Source: Pseudomonadota bacterium (GTDB taxonomy: Bacteria; SAR324; XYD2-FULL-50-16; JAHJRI01). Taken from it: DNA of 15,643 bases. The stretch's first letter is position 1; each line of letters begins with the position of its first letter. Shown in pieces: positions 7,696-13,869 of this stretch. Where the stretch lies: positions 1 to 15,643 of the forward strand of contig JAKSDL010000758.1 of NCBI GenBank assembly GCA_022360105.1, written 5' to 3'. The notes under the pieces are model-generated. The model did not search any database. It was not told the origin of the DNA and saw nothing but the letters and a program-made list of their open reading frames with translations. Both the position numbers and the translations under genes were made by a program.

Positions 7696-8431
7696 AACAA
7701 TTCTCCTAATAAGTTTAGAAACTCAAGCTTCGCACTTTAGAGATTAAGTATTCTCCGTAGCATGCAGGTTTCTGCGATGATACAATCCGCGCAAAAGAAT
7801 ACAGGAGCCGGAATTAAGAATAAAAAAAAAATGTCGACTCGGTTTACTCCATTGTTAAAATTAATACATAGCAACTCCATAGCCGCTCGTAGTGAATACT
7901 GTTACAAGCTGTTGAATACCGACAGGCTTTGAAGCGCTTTCAATTACTTGTCACCCTGCTGCGATATGAATACGAAAAGTTTTCAGTGTGAAACTTTTGT
8001 TAACAATAAAAGGGTAAAAAATAGCCTGAAAAAAAATATATGGTCAGTCTTTTGTAGTCGTAAAGTTCGATGATACCCTCTAATAACTACCCCCTACTGT
8101 CCGTAATGTTGTTTCATACCATATATTTCCCTCGGACCTCGAATTGTTAAAATGAACAATTCAAAACTTCACTACAATATAATAATTTATTAGTCAATTT
8201 AAAAATAAATTGAGTTAAAATTAAATTACATCGTTAAACTATGATCATGAATAAGAACTGGCAAGGCTAAAGGCGGAATCAGTTTGTGTATGATGAAGGT
8301 ATAAGTGCGGTTGAGGTGATGTGGATGATGGATAAATAATTGGATTGCAGATATTGTAACAATAGCAGTTAACAAACTTCTTGTACGGAGCGCCAAAGCG
8401 CCCACTCAGAAACACGCTAAATGTTACATTT
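7696..8431. other. Long AT-rich non-coding region with an 8-bp hairpin/operator candidate
   Basis: No convincing gene is visible on either strand in these roughly 730 bases. GAATTGTT (8141-8148) and AACAATTC (8155-8162) form a perfect inverted repeat with a 6-base spacer; no T run flanks it, so it may be an operator. The right end must contain the promoter of the aadA-like gene, but no canonical -35/-10 pair stands out. GAGCGCCAAAGCGCCC near 8386-8401 can form a small hairpin. Confidence 0.35.
8141..8162. repeat. Perfect 8-bp inverted repeat
   Basis: GAATTGTT and AACAATTC are separated by AAAATG. The repeat lies about 270 bases upstream of the aadA-like gene and 450 bases upstream of the hydrolase start on the other strand, so its target gene is unclear. 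Confidence 0.5.
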
Positions 8432-9238
8432 ATGAACAGTCCGGCACCCATTGAAATTTCGAAGCAGGTGGCACAAACTACCGATGTCATTGGTCGTCAC
8501 CTGGCATCTACATTAACCGCAATACATTTGTATGGCTCAGCGCTTGACGGTGGTCTGAAGCCGCATAGCGACATTGATTTGCTCGTCACTATAGAAAGTC
8601 CGCTTGAGGAAACCGTCCGGCAGGATCTTTCTCTTGACTTGCTGGAAGTCTCGGCTCCACCCGGCAAAAGTAAAGTATTGCGGGCCCTAGAGGTTACCAT
8701 TGTAGTTCACTCTGAGGTAAAGCCTTGGCGTTATCCGGTCAGACGAGAATTGCAGTTTGGAGAATGGCTAAGGAAAGACATTCTTGCTGGTATCGTGGAA
8801 CCCGCTGTTGTGGATGCAGATCTGGCAATCCTGTTGACGCAAGCAAGGCAAAACAGTCTCTCCATTGTGGGGCCACCGGCTGCGGAGTTTTTCGATCCGA
8901 TTCCAAACGTCGATTTTTTTAGGGCACTCAGCGACATTCTAAAGCAGTGGGAGTCACCCTCGGACTGGGCAAATGATGAGCGGAACGTCTTACTCACTTT
9001 TGCTCGAATATGGTACAGCGTGGTAACCGGAAAAATAGTGCCTAAGGATGTTGCTGCTAATTGGTCACTAGAGCATTTACCCAGTGAATATCAACCGGTA
9101 TTGTTTAAGGCCAGACAAGCGTATCTTGGAAACGATGAAAACTATCTTTTCATAGATACGGACCAGGCAGCAGAAAGTATTTATTTTATGAAATCCAAAA
9201 TCGTTAATTTGCTTAATATTAATGAAAATACAGCCTAA
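8432..9238 (+). CDS. aadA: AadA-like aminoglycoside (3'')(9) nucleotidyltransferase
   Basis: A 268-residue homologue of AadA, which adenylylates streptomycin (3'') and spectinomycin (9). The nucleotidyltransferase motif GSALDGGLKPHSDID (35-49) gives G35, S36 and metal ligands D47 and D49. E87, W112 and D182 fall at the positions I recall as functional in AadA structures. Long stretches follow integron AadA closely, such as RELQFGEW, DERNVLLTFARIWYSVVTGKI and AAESIYF near the end. The frame is open to ATG 8381, but ATG 8432 matches the usual AadA length and N terminus. The TAA stop lies inside the attC site that follows, as in integron gene cassettes. Clearly divergent from clinical aadA alleles by eye, so an environmental cassette version is likely. 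Resistance activity is inferred. Confidence 0.92.
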   Translation: MNSPAPIEISKQVAQTTDVIGRHLASTLTAIHLYGSALDGGLKPHSDIDLLVTIESPLEETVRQDLSLDLLEVSAPPGKSKVLRALEVTIVVHSEVKPWRYPVRRELQFGEWLRKDILAGIVEPAVVDADLAILLTQARQNSLSIVGPPAAEFFDPIPNVDFFRALSDILKQWESPSDWANDERNVLLTFARIWYSVVTGKIVPKDVAANWSLEHLPSEYQPVLFKARQAYLGNDENYLFIDTDQAAESIYFMKSKIVNLLNINENTA

Positions 9239-9354
9239 CAAACGCATCAAGACCAACCGCCAACGTGGCTTTGCAGGATTCAAGTTGGTGGGTCTCGGCT
9301 AATAACTCAATAACGTAAAGCCAGTGCGGGCAGCGGTTCATGCTGGCGTCAGCG
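9233..9354 (+). repeat. attC: VCR-like integron attC recombination site
   Basis: The site begins with R'' core GCCTAAC (9233-9239, fits RYYYAAC) and continues AAACGCATCAAG, the typical left end of Vibrio-type attC repeats (TAACAAACGC). It ends in TTCATGCTGGCGTCAGC, where the usual end is GGCGTTA. The length of about 120 bases is that of VCR sites. Imperfect long-range pairing is visible: TGGCTTT (9266-9272) with AAAGCCA (9317-9323), and GCATCAA with TTCATGC. The right core reads GTCAGCG rather than GTTRRRY, so the site may be worn. It directly follows and includes the aadA stop codon. Confidence 0.75.
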
Positions 9355-9374
9355 AAACTACAACAAGGAATCGA

Positions 9375-10457
9375 ATGATCAATTGTAAAAAATGTAACGC
9401 CTTGCCTACTACTTATGTTTGTTTTAAGAAGTGGATAATATTCATTTCCAGTGTGTTTTTTATATTCGGAGAAGTTAATGTGTTTTCTGCTACTTATAAT
9501 GAGAAAAATGTCCAATTCGAAAATAACGGGGTGAAACTTGCGGGAACGCTTATTTTGCCTGATACGGCAGGTCCTCATCCTGCAATTGTTATTGTGCACG
9601 GATCAGGGGCCTCTGATCGACATAATTGGGAAAAACATACCAAGCATTTTCCATCAAATGGCATTGCGATTCTAAGATATGACAAGAGGGGTGTGGGAGC
9701 ATCAACTGGTAGTTGGCTCTCTGCAAGCCCATCAATATTGGCTGACGATGTACTCGCCGGAGTTCATTTTCTCCAAAAACTGCCAAACATAAATCCTGAA
9801 CAGGTAGGGATTTGGGGAGGAAGCCAAGGTTGGACAATTGGTGCCCTTGCTGCTGCTCGCAGCAAGGGAAAAGTGGCCTTTGCAATCATCATCTCAGGCG
9901 ATCCTAAAGGACAATGGGAACAGGAAAAGTATAGAGTCCGTGCATTATTGCGCCAGGATAATGCATCGAATGCAACGAGAGATCGAGTCGAGAAACTTTT
10001 ATCTTTGATGGAAACCTTTTTTAAAACAGGTGAAGGATCTGAACTCCGTGAAGTCGCCGCGACTCCGGATTACAAAAAAGTACTGCACTATGCAGTTAGA
10101 GGAGGTGTGCTCCCACCCGATAATCATCCGGCTATAACTTGGTGGCGACTCAATTATGATTTCAGTCCGTTGTCAATTGTCCAAGACATTAAATGTCCCG
10201 TACTTTCAATCTGGGGAGAAAAAGATTTCCTAGTTAATAGCCAAGAAGCAGCTTCACTATCTACTCAAGCATTTAACGAAAGTGGACACAATGACTATAC
10301 ATGGAAAATATTCCCTGATGCTGACCATGGTCTTTACCTTCGAAACGAAGCCGGACCCGGATGGGCTAAAAAAGATCAACGTCTTCTTGCCCCAGAGTTT
10401 GTTGATTTAACAACGGCATGGTTGTTAAAGCGAGTGACCGTTGAAAAAGATGATTAA
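9375..10457 (+). CDS. Membrane-anchored or exported alpha/beta hydrolase (cassette gene)
   Basis: A 360-residue alpha/beta hydrolase of the dienelactone-hydrolase/acyl-peptidase-like type. A hydrophobic segment at about 20-38 (WIIFISSVFFIFGEVNVFS) suggests an uncleaved anchor or a signal peptide after a short basic, Cys-containing N terminus. The catalytic machinery is complete: oxyanion-hole HGSG at 75-78, nucleophile GGSQG at 148-152 with Ser150, acid Asp284 in WGEKDF, and His318 in DADHG. YDKRGVGASTG near 102 is typical of the family. ATG 9375 is chosen because AAGGA lies five bases upstream; the GTG at 9324 lies inside the attC site and would translate recombination-site DNA. The gene lies directly behind an attC site and before a second candidate, so it appears to be a gene cassette. 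Substrate unknown. Confidence 0.83.
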   Translation: MINCKKCNALPTTYVCFKKWIIFISSVFFIFGEVNVFSATYNEKNVQFENNGVKLAGTLILPDTAGPHPAIVIVHGSGASDRHNWEKHTKHFPSNGIAILRYDKRGVGASTGSWLSASPSILADDVLAGVHFLQKLPNINPEQVGIWGGSQGWTIGALAAARSKGKVAFAIIISGDPKGQWEQEKYRVRALLRQDNASNATRDRVEKLLSLMETFFKTGEGSELREVAATPDYKKVLHYAVRGGVLPPDNHPAITWWRLNYDFSPLSIVQDIKCPVLSIWGEKDFLVNSQEAASLSTQAFNESGHNDYTWKIFPDADHGLYLRNEAGPGWAKKDQRLLAPEFVDLTTAWLLKRVTVEKDD

Positions 10458-10458
10458 T

Positions 10459-10511
10459 CTCTAACAAATTAACGGTTTTCTCCGCTATGCTTCGAAAACC
10501 TCAGGTTAAAC
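10459..10511 (+). repeat. attC: Candidate short attC site after the hydrolase gene
   Basis: The order is CTCTAAC (10459-10465), 5-base spacer, L''-like AACGGTTTTC, loop, L'-like GAAAACC (10494-10500), 4-base spacer, GTTAAAC (10505-10511, fits GTTRRRY). GGTTTTC and GAAAACC pair over 7 bp. The left core breaks RYYYAAC at its first base, and the total length of 53 bases is close to the short (about 60-base) attC class. It begins just after the hydrolase stop codon. It may instead be a plain hairpin. Confidence 0.35.
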
Positions 10512-10560
10512 AAGAGTTGGCCATGGAAAGCATTTTTGACATATTGCCCTCTAAAGTGTA

Positions 10561-10570
10561 CATTATAATG
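10561..10570 (+). promoter_or_regulatory. -10 box inside a palindrome upstream of the toxin-antitoxin operon
   Basis: CATTATAATG is a perfect 10-bp palindrome that contains TATAAT (10564-10569), 22 bases upstream of the antitoxin ATG. No good -35 box is found at 17 bases. Palindromes over the promoter are typical operators for antitoxin autorepression; this is inferred. Confidence 0.4.
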
Positions 10571-10591
10571 CGCATATAGTAGGAGGTATAA

Positions 10592-10825
10592 ATGAAAACT
10601 ATCACATTTACTGACTTTCGGAAAAAAGCTTCCGGTTTTATAACTCAAGTAGAACACGGAGAAACATTTGTTTTAGTCCGCCATGGCAAACCAGTCGCTG
10701 AAATAATTCCTTTCTCAGATAAACCTGTTAAAACGCCAGCATGGAAGCAAAAAGGAATCCAGTTACAGCTTCAAGGTAGTGACTTGTCTTCTGCCATTCT
10801 TGAGGACCGTGAGAGCAGTGCATGA
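10592..10825 (+). CDS. Type II antitoxin, Phd/YefM family
   Basis: A 77-residue antitoxin. Residues 1-45 match the Phd/YefM DNA-binding fold: MKTITFTDFRKKASGFI, then VEHGETFVLVRHGKPVAEIIP. The C-terminal segment (about 55-77, GSDLSSAILEDRES) is acidic and likely wraps the toxin. A strong AGGAGG (10581-10586) lies five bases before the ATG. The stop overlaps the toxin start (ATGA at 10822-10825), so the two are translationally coupled. Such antitoxins bind their toxin and together repress the operon through an upstream palindrome, for which CATTATAATG is a candidate. Confidence 0.9.
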   Translation: MKTITFTDFRKKASGFITQVEHGETFVLVRHGKPVAEIIPFSDKPVKTPAWKQKGIQLQLQGSDLSSAILEDRESSA

Positions 10826-11250
10826 AAACAGCAATAGATTCATCCGCATTCGCTAAAAGATACGTAAATGAAATTGGAAGTGATCAATTACATAAGATGT
10901 TGCAAAGCACAACAGAACTAGCTCTTTGTGTGATAATCGTTCCGGAGATTACCTCAGGATTAAATAGACGGAAAAGGGAAGGTTTTTTGTCACTCGAAGA
11001 TTATAATCTAGCCAAGAAACAATTACTCAATGACGTGCGTGACGCAACTATTCTTCAAATTACACCCGCAGTTGTTATTCAATCAATCAAACTTCTTGAA
11101 TCGAATGGTTTAAGGGCAATGGATTCCTTACACATTGCCTGTGCATTAGAATGGAAAGCTGATCAGTTTTTAACATCAGATAAAAGGCAATTTGAAGCTG
11201 CCTCAAATGCAGGTATTAAATCAGAGTTCATTGGCCAACAAGTGCATTAA
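10822..11250 (+). CDS. vapC: VapC-type PIN-domain ribonuclease toxin
   Basis: A 142-residue PIN-domain protein. Known VapC toxins cleave tRNA or rRNA and stop growth when the antitoxin is lost. The four acidic active-site residues of the PIN fold are present: D6 in AIDSSAF, E42 in VPEITSGL, D101 in RAMDSLHIACAL, and D120 in FLTSDKRQ. Length and motif spacing are normal for the family, so the toxin looks intact. It overlaps the antitoxin by four bases. The pairing of a PIN toxin with a Phd-type antitoxin is common. Its place behind cassette-like genes fits the known enrichment of toxin-antitoxin pairs in chromosomal integron arrays, where they help to retain the array. Confidence 0.9.
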   Translation: MKTAIDSSAFAKRYVNEIGSDQLHKMLQSTTELALCVIIVPEITSGLNRRKREGFLSLEDYNLAKKQLLNDVRDATILQITPAVVIQSIKLLESNGLRAMDSLHIACALEWKADQFLTSDKRQFEAASNAGIKSEFIGQQVH

Positions 11251-11270
11251 CACGGACATTTTTACGGATC

Positions 11271-11328
11271 GTGGGAGCAAAGCTCCTGACTGCCCACAGA
11301 GCCTTACGTACGGGTCCTTGCACGGCTC
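11271..11328 (-). ncRNA. Possible 3' end (domains V-VI) of a group II intron, remnant
   Basis: Read on the minus strand, a 30-base hairpin (11328 down to 11299) begins GAGCCGTG and ends CCGTACGTAAGGCTC. The GAGCCGT start and CGTACG element are typical of group II intron domain V. A second hairpin follows at once (11297 down to 11271), GTGGG...GGAGC-TTT-GCTCCCAC, positioned and shaped like domain VI. No reverse transcriptase gene is present on its 5' side, so only a tail would remain. The hairpins could instead be a terminator structure. Confidence 0.4.
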
Positions 11329-11776
11329 TTTATATTACCTTTACTAATTGATCAAGACTGGATACTACTTATCTGAGCGTATCTTTAGACCCAATTCAGC
11401 ACCGCATCCTCAAAGGCGCTGTACCGCTTTAATCCACTAAAAAAACTATTTATCGATCGGTTGAGTTTTATTATTATTGAAGACATGGAAAGAATTTGAT
11501 TTAGCGTATTTTTGATAAACCTTGTATTTACAAAAGAGTTAGCCATGTAATCACCATGTAAAAATGGATGCAGCCAACAACTTTAACTGTCGGGATTATA
11601 GAAAGTCATTGCTATTGGTAAATCCAACACAGTAAAAGCTGCCGCTGATCCAGACATTAGCTCACATTATATCACGGTGCGTCGGTAAGATTCGGGAAAT
11701 TCATCTACCTGAGATTACCGGAAAGACTTGAAATATTAAGTGATATTTTAACGTTAATATTTTACAGAGGTGAAGT
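11329..11776. other. Unassigned 450-base region before the ygjV-like gene
   Basis: No gene is supported. A minus-strand frame of 33 codons (11486 to 11385) ends in LKRYSAFEDAVLNWV, and a plus-strand frame near 11600-11690 reads IGKSNTVKAAADPDISSHYITVRR before a stop. Both look like protein tails, but I do not recognise them and they lack starts with ribosome-binding sites. Decayed cassette or mobile-element sequence is a reasonable inference. Confidence 0.3.
11732..11761. promoter_or_regulatory. Inverted repeat directly upstream of the ygjV-like gene
   Basis: AATATTAA (11732-11739) and TTAATATT (11754-11761) are perfect 8-bp arms separated by 14 bases and end 15 bases before the ATG. This position suits an operator or a 5' hairpin near the ribosome-binding site. 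The AT-rich composition makes chance occurrence possible. Confidence 0.3.
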
Positions 11777-12292
11777 ATGCTATCTTATTTCTTTTTATCG
11801 CAGGTCCTGATTGGGATCGCCATTTGTGTCGATGTTCTCTCGTTCCAGTTTAAAGAGAGAACCAAAATACTGGCCTGTTTGGTCGTTTCCACTGTCTTGA
11901 TTTCAAGTCATTTCATGCTGTTGGGACACTGGACTGCTGCATTGCTGGGGTTACTGTCTGTAGCCCGCTATTCAAGTGGCATGTTTACAACATCGAGAAG
12001 AGCGATGTGGATCTTCTTGATCATCATATTTGCCATTACAGTTTTTTCTTTTGAAGGATTGCTGTCTATTCTGGGATGTATTGCAACTTCCTTTACGACA
12101 ATAGCCGCTTTTAGAGAAGATGATAAGCGTCTCAGGCAATTGATGCTGATTGCCACAATGATCTGGATTGTGCACAACTATCTCGCTGGCTCCCCTGCGG
12201 CTGTGCTTATGGAAACTATTTTTCTCGTTTCCAATCTTGTTGGCTATTTTCGTTATTACATTAAATCAGTAGACAAATACTCAAAAGAGTAA
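11777..12292 (+). CDS. YgjV family inner-membrane protein
   Basis: A 171-residue integral membrane protein resembling the bacterial inner membrane protein YgjV family, whose function is not known. About five or six hydrophobic segments alternate with short charged loops. Family-like features are the N-terminal membrane segment followed by SFQFKERTKILACL (22-35), the HFMLLGHWTAALLGLLSVAR segment (about 45-64), and a late helix pair ending in NLVGYFRYYIK. The start is supported by AGAGGTG a few bases before the ATG. The gene stands alone, bounded by an upstream inverted repeat and a downstream 13-bp hairpin. The lone-gene layout in a cassette-rich stretch suggests it may have been acquired, but no attC site flanks it. 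Confidence 0.75.
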   Translation: MLSYFFLSQVLIGIAICVDVLSFQFKERTKILACLVVSTVLISSHFMLLGHWTAALLGLLSVARYSSGMFTTSRRAMWIFLIIIFAITVFSFEGLLSILGCIATSFTTIAAFREDDKRLRQLMLIATMIWIVHNYLAGSPAAVLMETIFLVSNLVGYFRYYIKSVDKYSKE

Positions 12293-12309
12293 AATCAGTA
12301 TAACCAGGT

Positions 12310-12340
12310 AACTGTACCGGCTCAAAAAGCCGGTACAGTT
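12310..12340 (+). terminator. Perfect 13-bp hairpin after the ygjV-like gene
   Basis: AACTGTACCGGCT (12310-12322) pairs perfectly with AGCCGGTACAGTT (12328-12340) around a 5-base loop, 18 bases after the stop codon. The stem is very stable, but no T run follows on either strand. It is either a terminator of a less usual kind or an mRNA 3' stabiliser. Confidence 0.5.
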
Positions 12341-12397
12341 CAGCATCAAAGAAGTTGGCAAACAAAATTGGTATTCGTCAAGATATGAATAGTGAGT

Positions 12398-13162
12398 ATG
12401 AGCAAGGTCAAAATGATAAATCCTAACACTTTTACAGAACGCCTCCTAGAAGATGCAGGAATTACAACTGGTATGAAAGTGCTCGATATTGGCTGCGGGA
12501 ACGGAGAGGTATCTTTTTTAGCTTCAAAACTTGTAGGTGAATCGGGAGAGGTTATCGGCGTAGATATTAATAATCAAGCGATTGCTGCAGGCCGAAAACG
12601 TGCTGAAGAATCTAATACCGGCAATGTGACTTTTGTTGAAGGAAAGATTCCTGAGGTTGTCTCAACTTTAGGTCAGTTTGAAGCGGTGGTAGGTAGACGA
12701 GTTTTGATGTACTTGGATAATCCGGTTGAAACATTAAAAAGTATTAAAAAATTTGTCATTCCCGGGGGATTGCTTGTTTTTCAAGAAAGCGATTCGACCT
12801 TGGTTCCTCACTCCCGCACGCCAATGCCGTTACATGATAAAGTTGTAAATTGGATGTGGAGAACAGTAAAAAAAGAAGGGGCCGATATCCATATGGGATT
12901 CAATCTTCTATCTCTTTTCAACAAGTCAGGAATCTCGACAGGCCATATCCGAGCAGAACCGGTTATTCAGGGACAAGGTACTCACTATTCCTTGGAATTT
13001 ATTACTAGAGCTATGTTACCACGTATAACCAAACATAACGTCGCAACAGAAGCAGAAATAGATATTGACACACTAGAACAACGTCTCTCCGATGAAAGAT
13101 CGGATGATACCGTTTACATTAGCGATATGGCATTCGGAATTTGGGGTCATAATTCCGATTAG
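12398..13162 (+). CDS. Class I SAM-dependent methyltransferase
   Basis: A cytoplasmic methyltransferase of about 254 residues with a Rossmann-like fold. Motif I VLDIGCGNGE lies at about residues 28-37, followed by an acidic residue after beta-strand 2 (VIGVDINNQAI), FVEGKIPE, and the motif LVFQES after GGLL. The C-terminal part (after about 150) is variable and should hold substrate specificity. The frame also allows GTG 12392 and ATG 12413; none has a convincing Shine-Dalgarno sequence. Another frame from ATG 12385 reads MNSEYEQGQNDKS, which resembles the YxxGQ-type N terminus of related methyltransferases, so a small frameshift at the 5' end is possible. The substrate cannot be deduced. No partner gene is adjacent. 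Confidence 0.85.
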   Translation: MSKVKMINPNTFTERLLEDAGITTGMKVLDIGCGNGEVSFLASKLVGESGEVIGVDINNQAIAAGRKRAEESNTGNVTFVEGKIPEVVSTLGQFEAVVGRRVLMYLDNPVETLKSIKKFVIPGGLLVFQESDSTLVPHSRTPMPLHDKVVNWMWRTVKKEGADIHMGFNLLSLFNKSGISTGHIRAEPVIQGQGTHYSLEFITRAMLPRITKHNVATEAEIDIDTLEQRLSDERSDDTVYISDMAFGIWGHNSD

Positions 13163-13185
13163 AATTTTTGTGAAATAAATAAAGG

Positions 13186-13216
13186 TTAACAAATAGCTAC
13201 AGCTAATGTTTTTCTT
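13186..13216 (+). terminator. Weak terminator-like hairpin after the methyltransferase gene
   Basis: AACA, then TAGC-TACA-GCTA, then TGTT form a short stacked stem at 13188-13210, followed by TTTCTTC. The stem is weak and AT-rich, so it is a low-confidence terminator. Confidence 0.3.
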
Positions 13217-13286
13217 CTCCATGCCCCTCAAAACTCGCCTGAAATCAGGTGACAGTATACCTATTTCCAGGTTGACGTCGGCAAAC

Positions 13287-13344
13287 CAGGTGACTGTCAC
13301 CTGATTTTAAAAAAGCAGGTGACAGTCACCTGATTTTAAAAAAG
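13287..13344. repeat. 29-bp tandem repeat, two copies, each with a 17-bp palindrome
   Basis: Copy one (13287-13315) has CAGGTGACTGTCACCTG and copy two (13316-13344) CAGGTGACAGTCACCTG; each is followed by ATTTTAAAAAAG. The central bases T and A make the two palindromes exact reverse complements. A third copy begins at 13345 but stops after five bases. Confidence 0.9.
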
Positions 13345-13354
13345 CAGGTAGACC

Positions 13355-13478
13355 AAAAAGTCACAGATAAGAGTACTTATCGATTTGGAAAAATAGGTAT
13401 ACTGTCACCTGATTTAAAAAAGTCACAGATAAGAGTACTTATCGATTTGGAAAAATAGGTATACTGTCACCTGATTTA
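13355..13478. repeat. 62-bp perfect tandem duplication
   Basis: The unit at 13355-13416 is repeated without change at 13417-13478. Each copy contains GATAAG-AGTA-CTTATC and ends in the GGTATACTGTCACCTGA half-site. Perfect identity suggests a recent duplication. Confidence 0.92.
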
Positions 13479-13496
13479 AGACATAACGAACCGCTC

Positions 13497-13531
13497 AATC
13501 CGAAATCCCTCGCAAGCCCGGGATTCGGATT
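13497..13531. repeat. Imperfect hairpin downstream of the DUF1127 gene
   Basis: AATCCGAAATCCC (13497-13509) pairs with GGGATTCGGATT (13520-13531) apart from one bulged base. It lies 20 bases beyond the stop of the minus-strand DUF1127 gene. No T run follows, so termination is possible but not shown. Confidence 0.5.
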
Positions 13532-13550
13532 AGCACAGTGTTCGAAGAAC

Positions 13551-13757
13551 TTATTTTTTCTTTGAGCATCTTTTTTCATGGATGAAGTTTCCAAATCCGA
13601 TATCACGCAATAAATGATCGTCAAGTTTTAAAATCCTCATTCGATTTTTACGTTTTGTTTTTAGAGAATGATACTCAATCACTCTTTTTTTCAGATTGAC
13701 TATTAACATGTTGAACCATCGACAACGGATTTTAAACTGGGTGCTTTTTGTTTTCAT
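13551..13757 (-). CDS. Small DUF1127 (YjiS-like) domain protein
   Basis: A 68-residue basic protein. The C-terminal part contains a DUF1127 motif: LKLDDHLLRDIGFGNFIHEKR, matching the family pattern L-x-x-L-D-D-x-L-L-x-D-I-G. Characterised relatives are small arginine-rich proteins that affect RNA turnover, phosphate/carbon metabolism or stress responses; a role here is not known. AGGAGG sits five bases upstream of the ATG, so expression is strongly supported despite the small size. The gene is divergent from the LysR-type regulator across a 112-base intergenic region, a pairing often seen in Proteobacteria, so the regulator probably controls it. Confidence 0.85.
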   Translation of the reverse strand: MKTKSTQFKIRCRWFNMLIVNLKKRVIEYHSLKTKRKNRMRILKLDDHLLRDIGFGNFIHEKRCSKKK

Positions 13758-13869
13758 GTTAACCTCCTGATTGACTTATCTATTAAACTATATAATCCTC
13801 GAAGTTAAGTGAAACGAATATTATTTATAACAAACATTAATAATCCTGATATTAAATGTAGGAGTCGCT
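13758..13869. promoter_or_regulatory. Divergent control region between the DUF1127 and LysR genes
   Basis: Both genes read outward from this AT-rich 112-base stretch. LysR-type proteins usually bind T-N11-A sites here and control both their own and the divergent gene. Several AT-rich inverted segments exist (for example ATTATT...AATAAT near 13820-13845), but no single site is convincing. Confidence 0.4.

Larger units (their letters stand above)
13243..13478. repeat. Compound cluster of palindromic and tandem repeats (REP/REPIN-like)
   Basis: The element TCAGGTGACAGTATACCTAT (13246-13265) reappears as its reverse complement at about 13394-13413 and 13456-13475. Between them lie two copies of a CAGGTGAC-N-GTCACCTG palindrome. 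All units share the CAGGTGAC half-site. The layout of inverted half-sites around a spacer is that of REPIN elements mobilised by RAYT transposases. No RAYT gene lies in this window. Confidence 0.8.

Noticed and set aside
8233..8239. GTTAAAC upstream of aadA as the right core of a preceding attC site
   Set aside because: The sequence before it is AT-rich and shows no paired arms or left core at attC distance; a chance match to a degenerate 7-mer is likely.
9219..9599. Minus-strand open frame across the attC site and hydrolase start
   Set aside because: It spans a non-coding recombination site and a supported gene, with no recognisable domain.
11385..11486. Minus-strand 33-codon frame as an intron reverse transcriptase C terminus
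   Set aside because: Its ending LKRYSAFEDAVLNWV does not resemble the maturase or endonuclease ends of group II intron proteins.
13287..13478. Repeat cluster as a CRISPR array
   Set aside because: The repeats are adjacent tandems with no unique spacers of constant length, and no cas gene is present.
13439..13624. Minus-strand 61-codon frame overlapping the 62-bp repeat and the DUF1127 gene end
   Set aside because: It overlaps a better-supported gene on the same strand and runs through a hairpin and repeat DNA.
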